From: Microbacterium sp. CGR2
GTDB taxonomy: Bacteria; Actinomycetota; Actinomycetes; Actinomycetales; Microbacteriaceae
Assembly: GCF_003626735.1 (NCBI RefSeq)
Contig: NZ_RBHX01000001.1
Location: 2,790,001 to 2,854,000 of the forward strand
Direction of reading: 5' to 3'
DNA: 64,000 nt
Positions 36,734-46,521 of this stretch are shown here, piece after piece (position 1 is the stretch's first letter; each line of letters starts with the position of its first letter). Position numbers and translations under genes: made by a program. The notes under the pieces were generated by a model. That model had not been told where the DNA came from. It saw only the letters and a list, made by a program, of their open reading frames with translations, and searched no databases.

Positions 36734-37569
36734 GTGAGGTGTTCCTGAAGGGCGGGGAGCACGTCGCTCGTGCCGGCAGCGATGGTGACATGCGCCCACG
36801 CATCGGCACGAGTGGGCTCGTGATTGACGATGATCAGCGGGATGCTGCGGCGACGCGCACGCTCGACCAGTCGAACTCCGGAGTTCACCACGAGTGACGA
36901 ACCGGCGACGATGAGGGCGGTGCTGGAGCGAAGCAGGGACTCTGCGGCGCGGAAGCGATCCTGAGGAACGTACTCGCCGAAGAAGACGACGTCGGGTTTC
37001 AGCATGCCGTCGCACACGGTGCAGGTCGGGATCAGAAAGCCCTCCGTGCTCTCCGGCAGGACGTCGCCATCCGGCGACAGCACCACGTTCTCGGGAACGG
37101 TGATCCACGGATTGAGTTCCTCGATCTGCACCGCGATGTCGCGCCGGTCGAACACCTGTCCACAGCGGAGGCACAGCACGCGACGCATGGTCCCGTGGAC
37201 CTCGATGACGTGCGAACTGCCCGCACGCAGATGCAGTCCGTCGACGTTCTGCGTGATCACGCCGGAGACGACACCGGCGGCCTCCATCTCGGCCAGAGCG
37301 GCGTGGCCGCGATTCGGCTGCGCGTGCGCGAAGGCCCGCCAACCGAGATGGCCGCCCACCCAGTAGCGACGTCGAGCGGCCTCGTCGCCGAGATACGTCT
37401 GGATCGTCATCGGATCGCTCCGAGTCCTGACTCCTTCGCCGCGGTAGGCAGGGATGCCGGAGTCCGTCGAGATGCCGGCACCGGTCAGCAGTGCGACTCT
37501 CCGGCCCCGGAGCAGATCCGCGGCGTGGGCCACCGTCGCCGACACGTCGGCAGTGCTCGAAACGCTCAC
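36730..37569 (-). CDS. NAD-dependent protein deacetylase, sirtuin family
   Basis: 279 residues. The NAD-binding motif is LLTGAGISTDSGIPAYRG (residues 27-44), followed by ITQNVDGLHLRAGS. The catalytic histidine is in IEVHGTMRRV. Two zinc Cys pairs, CLRCG and CTVCDG, complete the sirtuin fold. It removes acyl groups from lysines, for example on acyl-CoA synthetases. GTG at 37569 has GGGAGG upstream. Cotranscribed with the phosphatase. Confidence 0.92.
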   Translation of the reverse strand: MSVSSTADVSATVAHAADLLRGRRVALLTGAGISTDSGIPAYRGEGVRTRSDPMTIQTYLGDEAARRRYWVGGHLGWRAFAHAQPNRGHAALAEMEAAGVVSGVITQNVDGLHLRAGSSHVIEVHGTMRRVLCLRCGQVFDRRDIAVQIEELNPWITVPENVVLSPDGDVLPESTEGFLIPTCTVCDGMLKPDVVFFGEYVPQDRFRAAESLLRSSTALIVAGSSLVVNSGVRLVERARRRSIPLIIVNHEPTRADAWAHVTIAAGTSDVLPALQEHLT

Positions 37570-37650
37570 AGGACCTCCCTTAGCGAGTCTACGACGTCCC
37601 GCGAGGGTGGCACGCGGGGGCGGCACGGGCGGGATGGCAGACTGGGAAGC

Positions 37651-38451
37651 GTGGAACTGCTGCGTGTGACTACTGCCGACGATCGACGTCTGGACGATTA
37701 CCGCGGACTCACCGACACGGCTCTCCGAACCGTGCGGGACGTGGCCGGCGGGCTGTACATCGCCGAGTCGACCAAGGTGATCGCGCGTGCGGTCGCGGCC
37801 GGTCATCGCCCTCGCTCTCTCCTCGTGCAGGAGCGTCGGATCGACGACATCCGCGAGATCGTCGGCGACCTCGACGTGCCGGTCTACGTCGTCCCCGACG
37901 AGGTGGCCGAAGCGTTGACGGGTTTCGCCGTGCACCGTGGCACCATCGCATCGATGCACCGTCCGGAGCTGCCGACTGTCCGCGAGGTGATCGACGGTGC
38001 CGACGTCGTGCTGATCCTCGAGAACATCGGTGACCACACGAACGTCGGAGCCGCGTTCCGCGCGGCCGCCGGTCTCGGAGCAGACGCGGTGCTGGTGTCG
38101 CCCGGCGGCGCCGACCCGCTCTATCGGCGCAGCGTCCGGGTGAGCATGGGCACCGTGTTCCAGGTGCCATGGACGCGCATCACGGACTGGGAGCAGACGG
38201 TTGAGGACCTTCACATCGAAGGGTTCGACATCGCTGCGCTCGCCTTGAGCGACGACGCGATCACGCTCCAGGACTATGTGGCGACCCGTCCTGAGCGGGT
38301 CGCGCTGGTGATGGGCTCGGAAGGCGACGGTCTTTCACGCACCGCGATCGACAGCGCCGATCAGGTCGTCACGATACCGATGGCCGGGGGAGTCGATTCA
38401 CTCAACGTGGCCTCCGCGGCCGCGGTCGCGCTCTGGGCCCTGGGGTCCTGA
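37651..38451 (+). CDS. TrmH/SpoU-family RNA 2'-O-methyltransferase
   Basis: 266 residues. The N-terminal L30e-like substrate-binding domain (GLYIAESTKVIARAVAAG) is followed by the SPOUT knot with motifs ENIGDHTNVGAAFRAAAGLGA, LVMGSEGDGLS and IPMAGGVDSLNVASAAAVAL. Methylates a ribose in rRNA or tRNA; target cannot be told. The GTG start has CAGACT 7 bases upstream. Convergent with the esterase gene 7 bp downstream. Confidence 0.92.
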   Translation: MELLRVTTADDRRLDDYRGLTDTALRTVRDVAGGLYIAESTKVIARAVAAGHRPRSLLVQERRIDDIREIVGDLDVPVYVVPDEVAEALTGFAVHRGTIASMHRPELPTVREVIDGADVVLILENIGDHTNVGAAFRAAAGLGADAVLVSPGGADPLYRRSVRVSMGTVFQVPWTRITDWEQTVEDLHIEGFDIAALALSDDAITLQDYVATRPERVALVMGSEGDGLSRTAIDSADQVVTIPMAGGVDSLNVASAAAVALWALGS

Positions 38452-38458
38452 CGGCGGG

Positions 38459-39286
38459 TCAGCGCGGCTCGGGCCGGACGATCGGAGACGGGTCCGGGCG
38501 CTTCGCGACGACGTGGTCGCCGGACGACTGATGGCGAAGTCGTCGGAGCACCCACGGCACCAGGTGCTCGCGTGCCCACCCGAAGTCCTCTGACCTCGCC
38601 TCCCGCCAGGTGCGCACCGGGAGAGGCTGCGGCTGCATGGCCTCGAGATCGTTGGGCACGTTGAGGGCGCGGAGCACCATGCGTGCGACCTCGTGGTGAC
38701 CCAACGTGTTGTAGTGCAGCCGGTCGTCGTCGAAGAACCGCATGTCCTGCACGACCTTGAGAGCCCACTGGTCGGCGACCACGCAGTCGTGGCGCTCGGC
38801 GATCGCGCGGACGTTCTCGTTGTAGATCGCCACCTTGCCGCGGAACGCCCGGAACACCGGTGTGAAACCGGTGTCGATGCCGGTGAAGACGACGACGGTG
38901 GCGCCCGTGGATGCGAGACGGGTGACGGCATCCTCCAGCTGGACGGCGATGGCATCCGGGTCGGTGCCCGGCCGGATCACATCGTTTCCTCCGGCGCAGA
39001 TCGAGACGAGATCGGGGCGCAGCGCCACGGCGGGCTCGATCTGATCCGCCACGATCTGGGAGATGAGCTTCCCGCGGACGGCGAGGTTCGCGTAAGCGAA
39101 GTCATCGACCTGCCCTCCCAGCACGTCTGCGACACGATCCGCCCATCCGCGATGGTTGCCGGGAGAAGCGGGGTCCGGGTCACCGATTCCCTCGGTGAAC
39201 GAATCACCCACGGCGACGAAGCGCCGCCACGGGTGCGCGCTGGCGTTGTCGGGGTCAGAGATCTGCGTCGAATCCTGGTCGGTCAT
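38459..39286 (-). CDS. SGNH/GDSL-type hydrolase
   Basis: 275 residues. Block I is VAVGDSFTEGIGDP with the nucleophile Ser. The Asn/Gly block is ICAGGNDVI, and block V is DRLHYNTLGHHEVARM with the catalytic Asp-x-x-His type arrangement. Cytosolic esterase or lipase of unknown substrate; no signal peptide. ATG at 39286 is preceded by GAGGAG; an in-frame GTG at 39295 is too close to that site. Divergent from the helicase. Confidence 0.88.
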   Translation of the reverse strand: MTDQDSTQISDPDNASAHPWRRFVAVGDSFTEGIGDPDPASPGNHRGWADRVADVLGGQVDDFAYANLAVRGKLISQIVADQIEPAVALRPDLVSICAGGNDVIRPGTDPDAIAVQLEDAVTRLASTGATVVVFTGIDTGFTPVFRAFRGKVAIYNENVRAIAERHDCVVADQWALKVVQDMRFFDDDRLHYNTLGHHEVARMVLRALNVPNDLEAMQPQPLPVRTWREARSEDFGWAREHLVPWVLRRLRHQSSGDHVVAKRPDPSPIVRPEPR

Positions 39287-39419
39287 CCGGTTCACTCCTC
39301 TACCTACGCACGGCCGTGGACACCGCGGCGCACCGTCCGAGCCTACCCGTCCAGGCTCCTTCGAAGGAGGGCGCGCCCGGCGCGGTACGGGACTGAACCG
39401 GAGTGTCGGTGGGAGCGAT

Positions 39420-39425
39420 TATCGT
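39420..39425 (+). promoter_or_regulatory. -10 element of the helicase gene (leaderless layout)
   Basis: TATCGT ends 7 bases before ATG 39433. A longer frame from GTG 39403 lacks a ribosome binding site. Confidence 0.42.
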
Positions 39426-39432
39426 GGACTCG

Positions 39433-41175
39433 ATGCTCTCTCCCTCCTTCCCTCAACGTGCCCCGTGGGGAACGGCGAGCAAGCTGCGCGCCTGGCAGCA
39501 GGAGGCGCTGGACGCCTATTTCCGCGCCGATCAGCGCGACTTCCTCGTCGCGGCCACGCCCGGCGCAGGAAAGACCACGTTCGCGCTCACGCTCGCCGTC
39601 GAACTCCTGCGGACCGGCGAAGTCAACCGTGTGATCGTCGTCGCGCCCACCGAGCACCTCAAGACGCAGTGGGCAGATGCTGCCGCACGTGTGCACATCC
39701 GCCTGGACCCGCGCTTCCGCAACAGCGACTGGGCACCCGCCCGGCACTACCACGGCGCTGTCGTCACCTATGCGCAGGTCGCGGCGAAGCCGTCGGTGCA
39801 TCGGCACCTGACCGAAGACGCGAAGTCTCTCGTGATCCTCGACGAGGTCCATCACGGCGGCGACGCGCTCAGCTGGGGCGATGCGATCCGCGATGCATAC
39901 GGGCCCGCCGTGCGCCGACTGCTCCTTTCGGGAACGCCGTTTCGCAGCGACACGGCCCCGATCCCGTTCGTGCAGTATCTCCCCGACGAATCGGGTGCGC
40001 GCGTATCGAGCACCGACTACGCATACGGTTACGGTCGCGCTCTCGCCGACGGAGTGGTGCGGCCTGTCCTTTTCCACATGTACGCCGGCAAGATGCGCTG
40101 GCGCACGAGTGCCGGTGACGAGCTCGAGACCCATCTCGGTCAGGACAACACCAAAGACGTCACCTCCCAGGCGTGGAGGACGGCGCTCGACCCCGAGGGG
40201 GACTGGATGCCGGCGGTGCTCTCCGCCGCGGACCGCCGTCTCACCGAAGTCCGCCACCACGTGCCGGACGCCGGCGGTCTGGTGCTCGCCACCGATCAGA
40301 CCGTCGCCCGTGCGTACGCGAAGATCCTGCACAGCATCACCCGCGAACAGCCGACCATCGTGCTCTCCGACGACGCGTCGGCGTCCGAGCGGATCGAGAA
40401 GTTCTCGGAGAGCAACGCCCGCTGGATGGTCGCGGTGCGAATGGTGTCCGAGGGGGTGGACGTGCCGCGTCTGGCCGTCGGCGTGTACGCCACCTCGTCC
40501 TCGACGCCGTTGTTCTTCGCTCAGGCCATCGGGCGCTTCGTCCGCGCACGCCGACGAGGCGAGGCCGCGAGTGTCTTCCTTCCCAACGTCCCCGTGCTCA
40601 TGGGGCTGGCCAACGAGATGGAGAAACAGCGCGATCATGCGCTCGATCGCCAGACCAAGGACGAAGACGGCCTCGACGACTCGCTGCTGGAGAGTGCGAA
40701 CCGCGAAGAAGAGACATCGGATGCTCTGACACAGGAGTTCAGCTACAAAGCACTCTCGTCGGTGGCCCACTTCGATCGAGTGGTCTTCGAAGGTGCCGAG
40801 TTCGGCCAACTCGCTGAGCCGGGTACCCCCGAGGAAGAGGAGTTCATCGGCTTCCCCGGCCTCCTCGAGCCCGAGCACGTGCACGAGCTGCTCATGCAGC
40901 GGCAGGCGCGCCAATCGAAGCACCGGGAAACGCGGGAGACGTCGGCCGATCCGCGGGAGACGACGACCCTCCCCGCTCCGCTGCACCGTACTCTGCGGGA
41001 ACAGCGCCAGCTGCTCAACAGCCTCGTGGGCCTGTACGCGCGGCAGGCGGGTGAACCGCACGGCGCCGTTCACGCCGAGCTCCGCCGCATCTGCGGAGGG
41101 CCTGCCGTGGCGCAGGCGACCGTCACACAGCTTCAGGCGCGCATCGAGGTGCTGCGCAAGCGCGTACGCTCCTGA
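39433..41175 (+). CDS. SF2 DEAD/DEAH-box helicase
   Basis: 580 residues. Motif I is AATPGAGKTTFALTLA, Ia VVAPTEHLKTQW, II LVILDEVHHGGD, III LLLSGTPFRSD. Motif V is AVRMVSEGVDVPRLAVGVY and motif VI is QAIGRFVRARR. Arrangement is like the ResIII/XPB-type helicases found in many actinobacterial chromosomes. The C-terminal 150 residues are acidic, then predicted helical. No nuclease or methylase neighbour is present, so a restriction role is unlikely. I favour nucleic-acid repair or processing. Start chosen at the -10 element. Confidence 0.87.
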   Translation: MLSPSFPQRAPWGTASKLRAWQQEALDAYFRADQRDFLVAATPGAGKTTFALTLAVELLRTGEVNRVIVVAPTEHLKTQWADAAARVHIRLDPRFRNSDWAPARHYHGAVVTYAQVAAKPSVHRHLTEDAKSLVILDEVHHGGDALSWGDAIRDAYGPAVRRLLLSGTPFRSDTAPIPFVQYLPDESGARVSSTDYAYGYGRALADGVVRPVLFHMYAGKMRWRTSAGDELETHLGQDNTKDVTSQAWRTALDPEGDWMPAVLSAADRRLTEVRHHVPDAGGLVLATDQTVARAYAKILHSITREQPTIVLSDDASASERIEKFSESNARWMVAVRMVSEGVDVPRLAVGVYATSSSTPLFFAQAIGRFVRARRRGEAASVFLPNVPVLMGLANEMEKQRDHALDRQTKDEDGLDDSLLESANREEETSDALTQEFSYKALSSVAHFDRVVFEGAEFGQLAEPGTPEEEEFIGFPGLLEPEHVHELLMQRQARQSKHRETRETSADPRETTTLPAPLHRTLREQRQLLNSLVGLYARQAGEPHGAVHAELRRICGGPAVAQATVTQLQARIEVLRKRVRS

Positions 41176-41318
41176 GCGGGTTGCGCGTACCCCCGGCCCG
41201 CTCGCGTTCGGAGCCCCGAAATGCTGGCAATCCCCGCCTCGGCACCACCCGCGCCGGTATCCGCAGCTAGCGTGGAACGGTTGCCCGCACATCGGGCTCC
41301 GCGACACCTGGAGGATCC

Positions 41319-42416
41319 ATGACAGTGCCTGCCGCAGCTGAGCCGACACACGCCGATCGAACCCGATGGGCACGGTACCTCGTCGAAGAACGCGCCGAAG
41401 GATTCGTCTACCAGAAGCTGGCTGCGCGCCGCACGGGCGAGGAACAGGAGATCCTTCTGCGCCTCGCGGACGCGGAGAAGCGGCACGAGCAGCACTGGCT
41501 GGATCTTCTCGGTGGTGAGCCCCGTCGGTTGCCGCGCGCCGGCATCCGCTCCCGTCTGCTCGGCTGGATGGCTGGGCGCTTCGGCTCCATCTTCGTCCTC
41601 GCTCTCGCCCAGAGCGCCGAGGCGCGTTCGCCTTACGATTCCGAGCAGTATGCGACTCCCGCCATGCGGGCCGACGAGAAGGTCCACTACGAGGTCGTGC
41701 GTGGTCTGGCGGCTCGGGGGAGGAGGCGGCTCTCCGGATCCTTCCGCGCGGCCGTCTTCGGCGCCAACGACGGTCTGGTGAGCAACCTCGCCCTGGTCCT
41801 CGGCATCGGAGCGACCGGAGTGAGCTCTGGCTTCGTGCTCTTCAGTGGCATCGCGGGGCTTCTCGCAGGAGCGCTGTCGATGGGCGCGGGTGAGTTCGTC
41901 TCCGTTCGTTCACAGCGGGAACTGCTCGCCGCGACCGAAGCCAATGAAGACGCTGCGGATGCTGCGGGCGACCTCGACATCGACGAGAACGAGCTCGCGC
42001 TGGTCTATCGCGCCAGAGGCATCGGACACGAAGAAGCGCTGGCACGCGCGCACCGCATCGTCACGGCCGCGCAGGCCGGTGTCCGCCGCGCGGCGACCGC
42101 ACCCGTGCGCATCCAAGGCGGCGACGACCATGAGATCGTCGGAAGCGACTGGACGGCGGCGATCTCGAGCTTCCTGCTCTTCGCCTCGGGGGCGATCGTT
42201 CCGGTGTTGCCGTGGCTGTTCGGTCTGGAAGGGGCTGCCGCCATCATCCTCGCCCTCATCCTGGTGGGGATCGCGCTGCTGAGCACCGGAGCGATGGTCG
42301 GCGTCCTCTCCGGCGGGCCCCCTCTGCGCCGTGCGCTTCGTCAACTCGCAATCGGTTTCGGTGCCGCGGCGATCACCTACGTGCTCGGTCTGGTGTTCGG
42401 TGTGGGCGCGCTCTGA
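41319..42416 (+). CDS. Ferritin-like / VIT1 (CCC1) fusion membrane protein
   Basis: 365 residues. The N-terminal 130 residues are a ferritin-like (rubrerythrin-type) helical bundle with metal-binding motifs VEERAEGFVYQ, DAEKRHEQHW and DEKVHYEVV. The C-terminal part is the VIT1/CCC1 fold with about five membrane helices, starting AAVFGANDGLVSNLALVLG. The fusion resembles MbfA, a membrane-bound ferritin that exports iron in rhizobia, so a Fe2+ or Mn2+ efflux role is likely. ATG follows GGAGG. Two other iron proteins, dps and ferrochelatase, are within 28 kb. Confidence 0.87.
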   Translation: MTVPAAAEPTHADRTRWARYLVEERAEGFVYQKLAARRTGEEQEILLRLADAEKRHEQHWLDLLGGEPRRLPRAGIRSRLLGWMAGRFGSIFVLALAQSAEARSPYDSEQYATPAMRADEKVHYEVVRGLAARGRRRLSGSFRAAVFGANDGLVSNLALVLGIGATGVSSGFVLFSGIAGLLAGALSMGAGEFVSVRSQRELLAATEANEDAADAAGDLDIDENELALVYRARGIGHEEALARAHRIVTAAQAGVRRAATAPVRIQGGDDHEIVGSDWTAAISSFLLFASGAIVPVLPWLFGLEGAAAIILALILVGIALLSTGAMVGVLSGGPPLRRALRQLAIGFGAAAITYVLGLVFGVGAL

Positions 42417-42448
42417 GCGTCCGCGCCGACGCGGCGCTCCGGTACGAC

Positions 42449-42480
42449 GAAGGCCCCCGATCCGTGGATCAGGGGCCTTC
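42449..42480. terminator. Hairpin terminator between the VIT1-like gene and tRNA-Leu
   Basis: GAAGGCCCC pairs with GGGGCCTTC, with an inner GATCC/GGATC helix and one mismatch. The right arm is followed by ctcgtcttgt. It serves convergent genes. Confidence 0.75.
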
Positions 42481-42489
42481 CTCGTCTTG

Positions 42490-42572
42490 TGCGCGGAGGG
42501 GGACTTGAACCCCCACGCCCTTACGGGCACTACGACCTCAACGTAGCGCGTCTACCATTCCGCCACCCGCGC
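42490..42572 (-). tRNA. tRNA-Leu (GAG)
   Basis: 83 nt class II tRNA. The acceptor GCGCGGG pairs with TCCGCGC and the discriminator is A. The anticodon stem CTACG/CGTAG holds loop TTGAGGT with anticodon GAG. A long variable arm (TGCCCGTAAGGGCG) and the T arm GGGGGTTCAAGTCCCCC follow. CCA is not encoded. Confidence 0.95.
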
Positions 42573-42671
42573 AGGTGTTGGATGATCGTTGCCGACCGAA
42601 GAATGAGATTAGCACGTTCTGAGACCCGCCTCGAACCGAGCGGTACGCCCGGGCGTGGCACCGCTCTTCGA

Positions 42672-42677
42672 TAGCCT
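42672..42677 (+). promoter_or_regulatory. -10 element of the M20 peptidase gene (leaderless layout)
   Basis: TAGCCT ends 6 bases before the ATG at 42684. Confidence 0.42.
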
Positions 42678-42683
42678 GGGACC

Positions 42684-43979
42684 ATGATCGATCCCTCTCT
42701 TCCCGAGGTCGTCCGCATCGCCAGTGAGCTGATCCGCTTCGACACGTCGAACTTCGGGGCCGGCAACGCCAAGGGGGAGCGGGAGGCGGCGGAGTACGTC
42801 GGCGCCTACCTCGAGAGCCTCGGGCTCGATGTCGAGTACTACGAGCCGATCCCGCGCCGCACGAACCTGATGGCGCGCGTCCCCGGCCGAGACAGAGACA
42901 AGCCCGCATTGGTCGTGCACGGCCACCTCGACGTGGTCCCCGCGATGGCGGAGGACTGGACGGTGGACCCGTTCGCCGGTCTCGTGAAGGACGGGATGCT
43001 GTGGGGGCGCGGTGCGGTCGACATGAAGAACATGAACGCGATGATCCTCACCGCGGTGGCCGACATCCTGCGTTCGGGGGACAGGCCGGAGCGCGACCTG
43101 GTGCTCGCGTTCTTCGCCGACGAGGAGAACGGCGGGGTGGAGGGATCGGCCCTGGTCGTGCAGAACCGTCCGGAGTGGTTCGAGGGCGCGACGGCCGCGA
43201 TCAGCGAGGTCGGGGGCTACTCGATCACCGTCGACGACCGGCGCGCGTACCTGCTGCAGGTCGGGGAGAAGGCGATGATCTGGATCCGACTGGTGGCGAG
43301 AGGCAGGGCCGGTCACGGCAGCCGCCTGCATGACGACAACGCCGTGACGAAGCTCGCGGAGGCGGTGGCCGCGATCGGTCGCACGAGATGGCCCATCCAT
43401 CTGACCCCGACGACCGAGGCGCTTCTGGCGGGACTCGGCGCCATGACCGGCCGCGGTACCGACGATCCCGACGCGCTTGCCGGCGCCGCCGGACCCGCAG
43501 AGGCGTTCCTCCGTTCTTCGTTCCGCACGACCACCAACCCGACGGCTCTCGCCGCGGGGTACAAGCACAATGTGATCCCCGAGCGTGCCGAGGCGCTCAT
43601 CGACGTGCGTGTGATCCCCGGCACCGAAGATGACGTGCTCGCGGAATTGCAGCGGATCGTGGGCGACGAGATCGTCATCGAGACCGTTGTCCGCGACATC
43701 GGCATGGAGACACCGTTCGAAGGCGAACTGGTCGAGGCGATGGTGGCGAGCATCGGACGCCACGATCCCGGGGTCCCGGTGATTCCCTACCTGTTGGGAG
43801 CCGGAACCGACAACAAGGCGCTCGCCTACCTCGGCATCACCGGCTACGGCTTCGCCCCGCTGAAGCTGCCCGCCGACCTCGACTTCACGGGCATGTTCCA
43901 CGGTGTCGATGAGCGAGTGCCCGTAGAATCGCTTGTCTTCGGCCAGCGGGTGCTGGCCGATCTGCTGCGCACCTACTGA
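42684..43979 (+). CDS. M20-family metallopeptidase
   Basis: 431 residues of the M20/ArgE/DapE superfamily. Metal ligands are in [24 protein letters not shown] and [12 protein letters not shown], with the general-base Glu. The Rossmann-like dimerisation insert lies between, containing [15 protein letters not shown]. The C-terminal histidine falls in [13 protein letters not shown]. It hydrolyses a dipeptide or N-acyl amino acid in the cytosol. uppP follows 46 bp downstream and may be cotranscribed. Confidence 0.9.
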   Translation: MIDPSLPEVVRIASELIRFDTSNFGAGNAKGEREAAEYVGAYLESLGLDVEYYEPIPRRTNLMARVPGRDRDKPALVVHGHLDVVPAMAEDWTVDPFAGLVKDGMLWGRGAVDMKNMNAMILTAVADILRSGDRPERDLVLAFFADEENGGVEGSALVVQNRPEWFEGATAAISEVGGYSITVDDRRAYLLQVGEKAMIWIRLVARGRAGHGSRLHDDNAVTKLAEAVAAIGRTRWPIHLTPTTEALLAGLGAMTGRGTDDPDALAGAAGPAEAFLRSSFRTTTNPTALAAGYKHNVIPERAEALIDVRVIPGTEDDVLAELQRIVGDEIVIETVVRDIGMETPFEGELVEAMVASIGRHDPGVPVIPYLLGAGTDNKALAYLGITGYGFAPLKLPADLDFTGMFHGVDERVPVESLVFGQRVLADLLRTY

Positions 43980-44025
43980 GTGCCCCCGCCCGCTTCCGCG
44001 CCGTTTCTCCCACAGAAGGCTGTCC

Positions 44026-44850
44026 ATGCACCTGCTCGAAGCACTCATCCTCGGCGTCGTCCAAGGACTCACCGAGTTCCTGCCGATCTCGTCCAGCGCT
44101 CATCTGCGCATCCTCGGCACCTTCCTGCCGTCCGGGGAGGACCCCGGGGCCGCGTTCACGGCGATCACGCAGATCGGCACCGAGGCGGCGGTCGTGGTGT
44201 TCTTCTGGCGCGACATCGTCCGTATCGTCACGCAGTGGTTCCGCTCGCTCGTCGGCAAGGCTCCGCGAAACGACCCGGACGCGCGGATGGGGTGGCTGAT
44301 CATCATCGGCAGCATCCCGATCGTGATCCTCGGTCTTCTCTTCCAGGACCAGATCGAGACGGTGCTCCGCTCGATGTGGATCGTGGCGATCATGCTCATC
44401 GTGTTCGGCATCCTGCTCGGAATCGCCGACCACGTCGGCGCGAAGCGCCGCAAGCTCGGGGAGCTGACGTATCCGCACGGGATCGCGTTCGGGTTCGCAC
44501 AGGCGCTCGCACTGATCCCCGGGGTCTCTCGATCCGGCGGCACGATCACGATGGGTCTGTTCCTCGGCTACGAGCGCGCTGCCGCAGCCCGCTACGCATT
44601 CCTCCTCGCCATTCCCGCCGTGTTCGGCAGTGGCTTCTATCAGGTCTTCAAGAGCTGGGGCGAGCCCTCGTTCTTCTCCTTCGGCGACACCCTCGCAGCG
44701 ACGGGCATCGCCTTCGTCGTGGCGCTCGGCGTCATCGCGTTCTTCATGAACTGGATCTCGAAGCGCAGCTTCCTGCCGTTCGTGATCTACCGCATCCTGC
44801 TCGGCTCAGTGCTGCTCGTGCTGCTCGGCACCGGCGTCATCGCCGCCTGA
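44026..44850 (+). CDS. uppP: Undecaprenyl-diphosphatase
   Basis: 274 residues with about eight membrane helices. The BacA/UppP motifs are [13 protein letters not shown] (residues 17-29) and [14 protein letters not shown], which line the active site. It regenerates undecaprenyl phosphate, the carrier lipid for peptidoglycan, and affects bacitracin tolerance. ATG at 44026 follows AGAAGG. Convergent with the PAC2 gene. Confidence 0.95.
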   Translation: MHLLEALILGVVQGLTEFLPISSSAHLRILGTFLPSGEDPGAAFTAITQIGTEAAVVVFFWRDIVRIVTQWFRSLVGKAPRNDPDARMGWLIIIGSIPIVILGLLFQDQIETVLRSMWIVAIMLIVFGILLGIADHVGAKRRKLGELTYPHGIAFGFAQALALIPGVSRSGGTITMGLFLGYERAAAARYAFLLAIPAVFGSGFYQVFKSWGEPSFFSFGDTLAATGIAFVVALGVIAFFMNWISKRSFLPFVIYRILLGSVLLVLLGTGVIAA

Positions 44851-44900
44851 TCGCGGATCCGGCGCGTCCGCACGGGCGGAGTCCCGGCGGCCGCGAGAGA

Positions 44901-45749
44901 TCAGCGCTTGTGGTCGCCGGGCGCGTCGCCCCGGCGGCGAAGGTAGCGCTCGAACGCCTGCGCGATCGCGTCGCCGGATGCTTCCGGAGAGTCCCAGGTG
45001 TCCCTGGTGCGTTCGAGCTGGTGGATGTATTCGGCCATGTCCTCGTCTTCGGAGGCCGCTGCGTCGATCGACGCCTCCCATGCTGCGGCCTCCGTGCGGA
45101 GGTGACGGCGGTCGACGTCCACACCGGTGAGCTCCTCGAGGCGATCCAGCAGCGCCAGGGTGACCTTCGGGGAGGGTGTCGCCGCGGCGACGTAATGCGG
45201 GACGCTTGCCCAAAGGCCGGCGGTGGGGATGCCGGCGCTCTCGGCGAAGTGCTCGAACACGCTGAGAATGCCGACGGGACCCTCGTAGAGGGAACGCTCG
45301 AGACCGTGCGCCTCACGTACCTGCTCGTTCTGGCTCGAGGCGAAGATCGAGATCGGGCGGGTGTGGGGAACGTCCGCGAGCATCGCGCCCATGGTCACCA
45401 GACCCGTGATGTCGTCCCGGAGTGCGATGTCGATGAACTCCGAGGCGAACGCCTGCCAGGTGCGCGCCGGCTCCACACCCGTGAGCAACCAGAACTCGGG
45501 GCCGGGTCCTGGGTCTCGCGGACGCCACAGTCCCGCCTCCGGCCATTTCAACTGCCGGCGACCCTCTGCGTCCATTCGGGTCGACGGACGTGTGTACTGA
45601 TAGTCGAAATACAACTCGGGGTCGACCGAATGCACCAGGTCGTAGTCTGACGATGAGCGCAGCGCCTCGACGGCGCCACTGGCTGCTTCGCCCGCGTCGT
45701 TCCAGCCGTCGAAGGCGGCGATGATGATGCGTGAACCGAGAACATCCAT
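44901..45749 (-). CDS. PAC2-family protein
   Basis: 282 residues of the PAC2 (proteasome assembly chaperone 2-like) family. The start reads MDVLGSRIIIAAFDGWNDAGEAAS. Further family segments are RPISIFASSQNEQVRE and GPVGILSVFEHFAESAGIPTAGLWASVPHYVA. The C-terminal 60 residues are acidic and helical. Bacterial members have no established function; none needs a proteasome. Two adjacent ATGs follow AGGGAG; I chose the one 6 bases away. Confidence 0.88.
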   Translation of the reverse strand: MDVLGSRIIIAAFDGWNDAGEAASGAVEALRSSSDYDLVHSVDPELYFDYQYTRPSTRMDAEGRRQLKWPEAGLWRPRDPGPGPEFWLLTGVEPARTWQAFASEFIDIALRDDITGLVTMGAMLADVPHTRPISIFASSQNEQVREAHGLERSLYEGPVGILSVFEHFAESAGIPTAGLWASVPHYVAAATPSPKVTLALLDRLEELTGVDVDRRHLRTEAAAWEASIDAAASEDEDMAEYIHQLERTRDTWDSPEASGDAIAQAFERYLRRRGDAPGDHKR

Positions 45750-45824
45750 CATGGGCTCCCTTCGAGATCGAGGACGTATCCCTCCAGGCTAGTCCGCGGC
45801 GACAGGATGTGGGCGGCACCCGGC

Positions 45825-45830
45825 TAGCAT
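45825..45830 (+). promoter_or_regulatory. -10 element of the HAD gene (leaderless layout)
   Basis: TAGCAT ends 7 bases before GTG 45838. It is probably the promoter for the long run of genes to the right. Confidence 0.45.
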
Positions 45831-45837
45831 GGGGTCG

Positions 45838-46521
45838 GTGAGTAGAAAGCCCCGCGCGGTCCTCTGGGACATGGATGGAACACTGGTCGACACCGAGCCG
45901 TACTGGATGGCGGCGGAGACGGCGCTGGTGGAGTCGTATGGCGGCTCCTGGTCCCACGAAGACGCTCTGCAACTGGTCGGCAACGGTCTGATCGACAGCG
46001 CGATCATCCTGCAGAACGCCGGTGTCGCGATGGACCCCGAGGCGATCGTTGCCCATCTGACCGACGTCGTCCAGGAGTTCCTCCGCACCCGCGGGGTGCC
46101 GTTTCGACCCGGGGCGCGCGAGCTCCTGGCTGAACTGCGAGACGCGGGGATCCCGACCGGGCTGGTCACGATGTCCCTGCGGCGGATGGCGCTCAACGTC
46201 GTCGATCTGATCGACTTCGAGGCCTTCGACATCGTCGTCGCCGGCGACGACGTCAGCAATCCCAAACCGCATCCGGAGCCGTATCTGCAGGCCGCAGCGC
46301 TCCTCGACGTCGACATCGCCGATGTCGTCGTCATCGAGGATTCGCCGACGGGTCTCCGCGCAGGACTCGCGTCGGGCGCGGTCACGGTCGGGGTCCCGCA
46401 CATCGTCTCGCTGGATGATCTCGGCGCCCACGAGCTCTGGACCACGCTGGCCGACCGCGGTGTGGCGGACTTCGAGGCTCTGTTCGACGTCAGCGACGCA
46501 GTGGCGGGAGCGAACCGATGA
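45838..46521 (+). CDS. HAD-superfamily phosphatase
   Basis: 227 residues. The nucleophile motif I is LWDMDGTLVDTEP, motif II TMS, motif III lysine in SNPKPHPEP, and motif IV VIEDSPTGLRAG. The helical cap C1 type lies at about residues 20-85. Probably a sugar-phosphate or nucleotide phosphatase of the beta-phosphoglucomutase-like group. GTG at 45838 gives the usual short N terminus; an ATG at 45829 is less likely. The stop overlaps the trmI start (ATGA). Confidence 0.9.
   Translation: MSRKPRAVLWDMDGTLVDTEPYWMAAETALVESYGGSWSHEDALQLVGNGLIDSAIILQNAGVAMDPEAIVAHLTDVVQEFLRTRGVPFRPGARELLAELRDAGIPTGLVTMSLRRMALNVVDLIDFEAFDIVVAGDDVSNPKPHPEPYLQAAALLDVDIADVVVIEDSPTGLRAGLASGAVTVGVPHIVSLDDLGAHELWTTLADRGVADFEALFDVSDAVAGANR

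Noticed and set aside
39433..41175. Restriction or antiphage helicase
   Set aside because: No methylase, nuclease or other defence gene is adjacent and neighbours are housekeeping genes, so a defence role has no support.
39343..41373. A 676-codon minus-strand frame opposite the helicase
   Set aside because: Same GC-driven shadow effect; all helicase motifs are on the plus strand.
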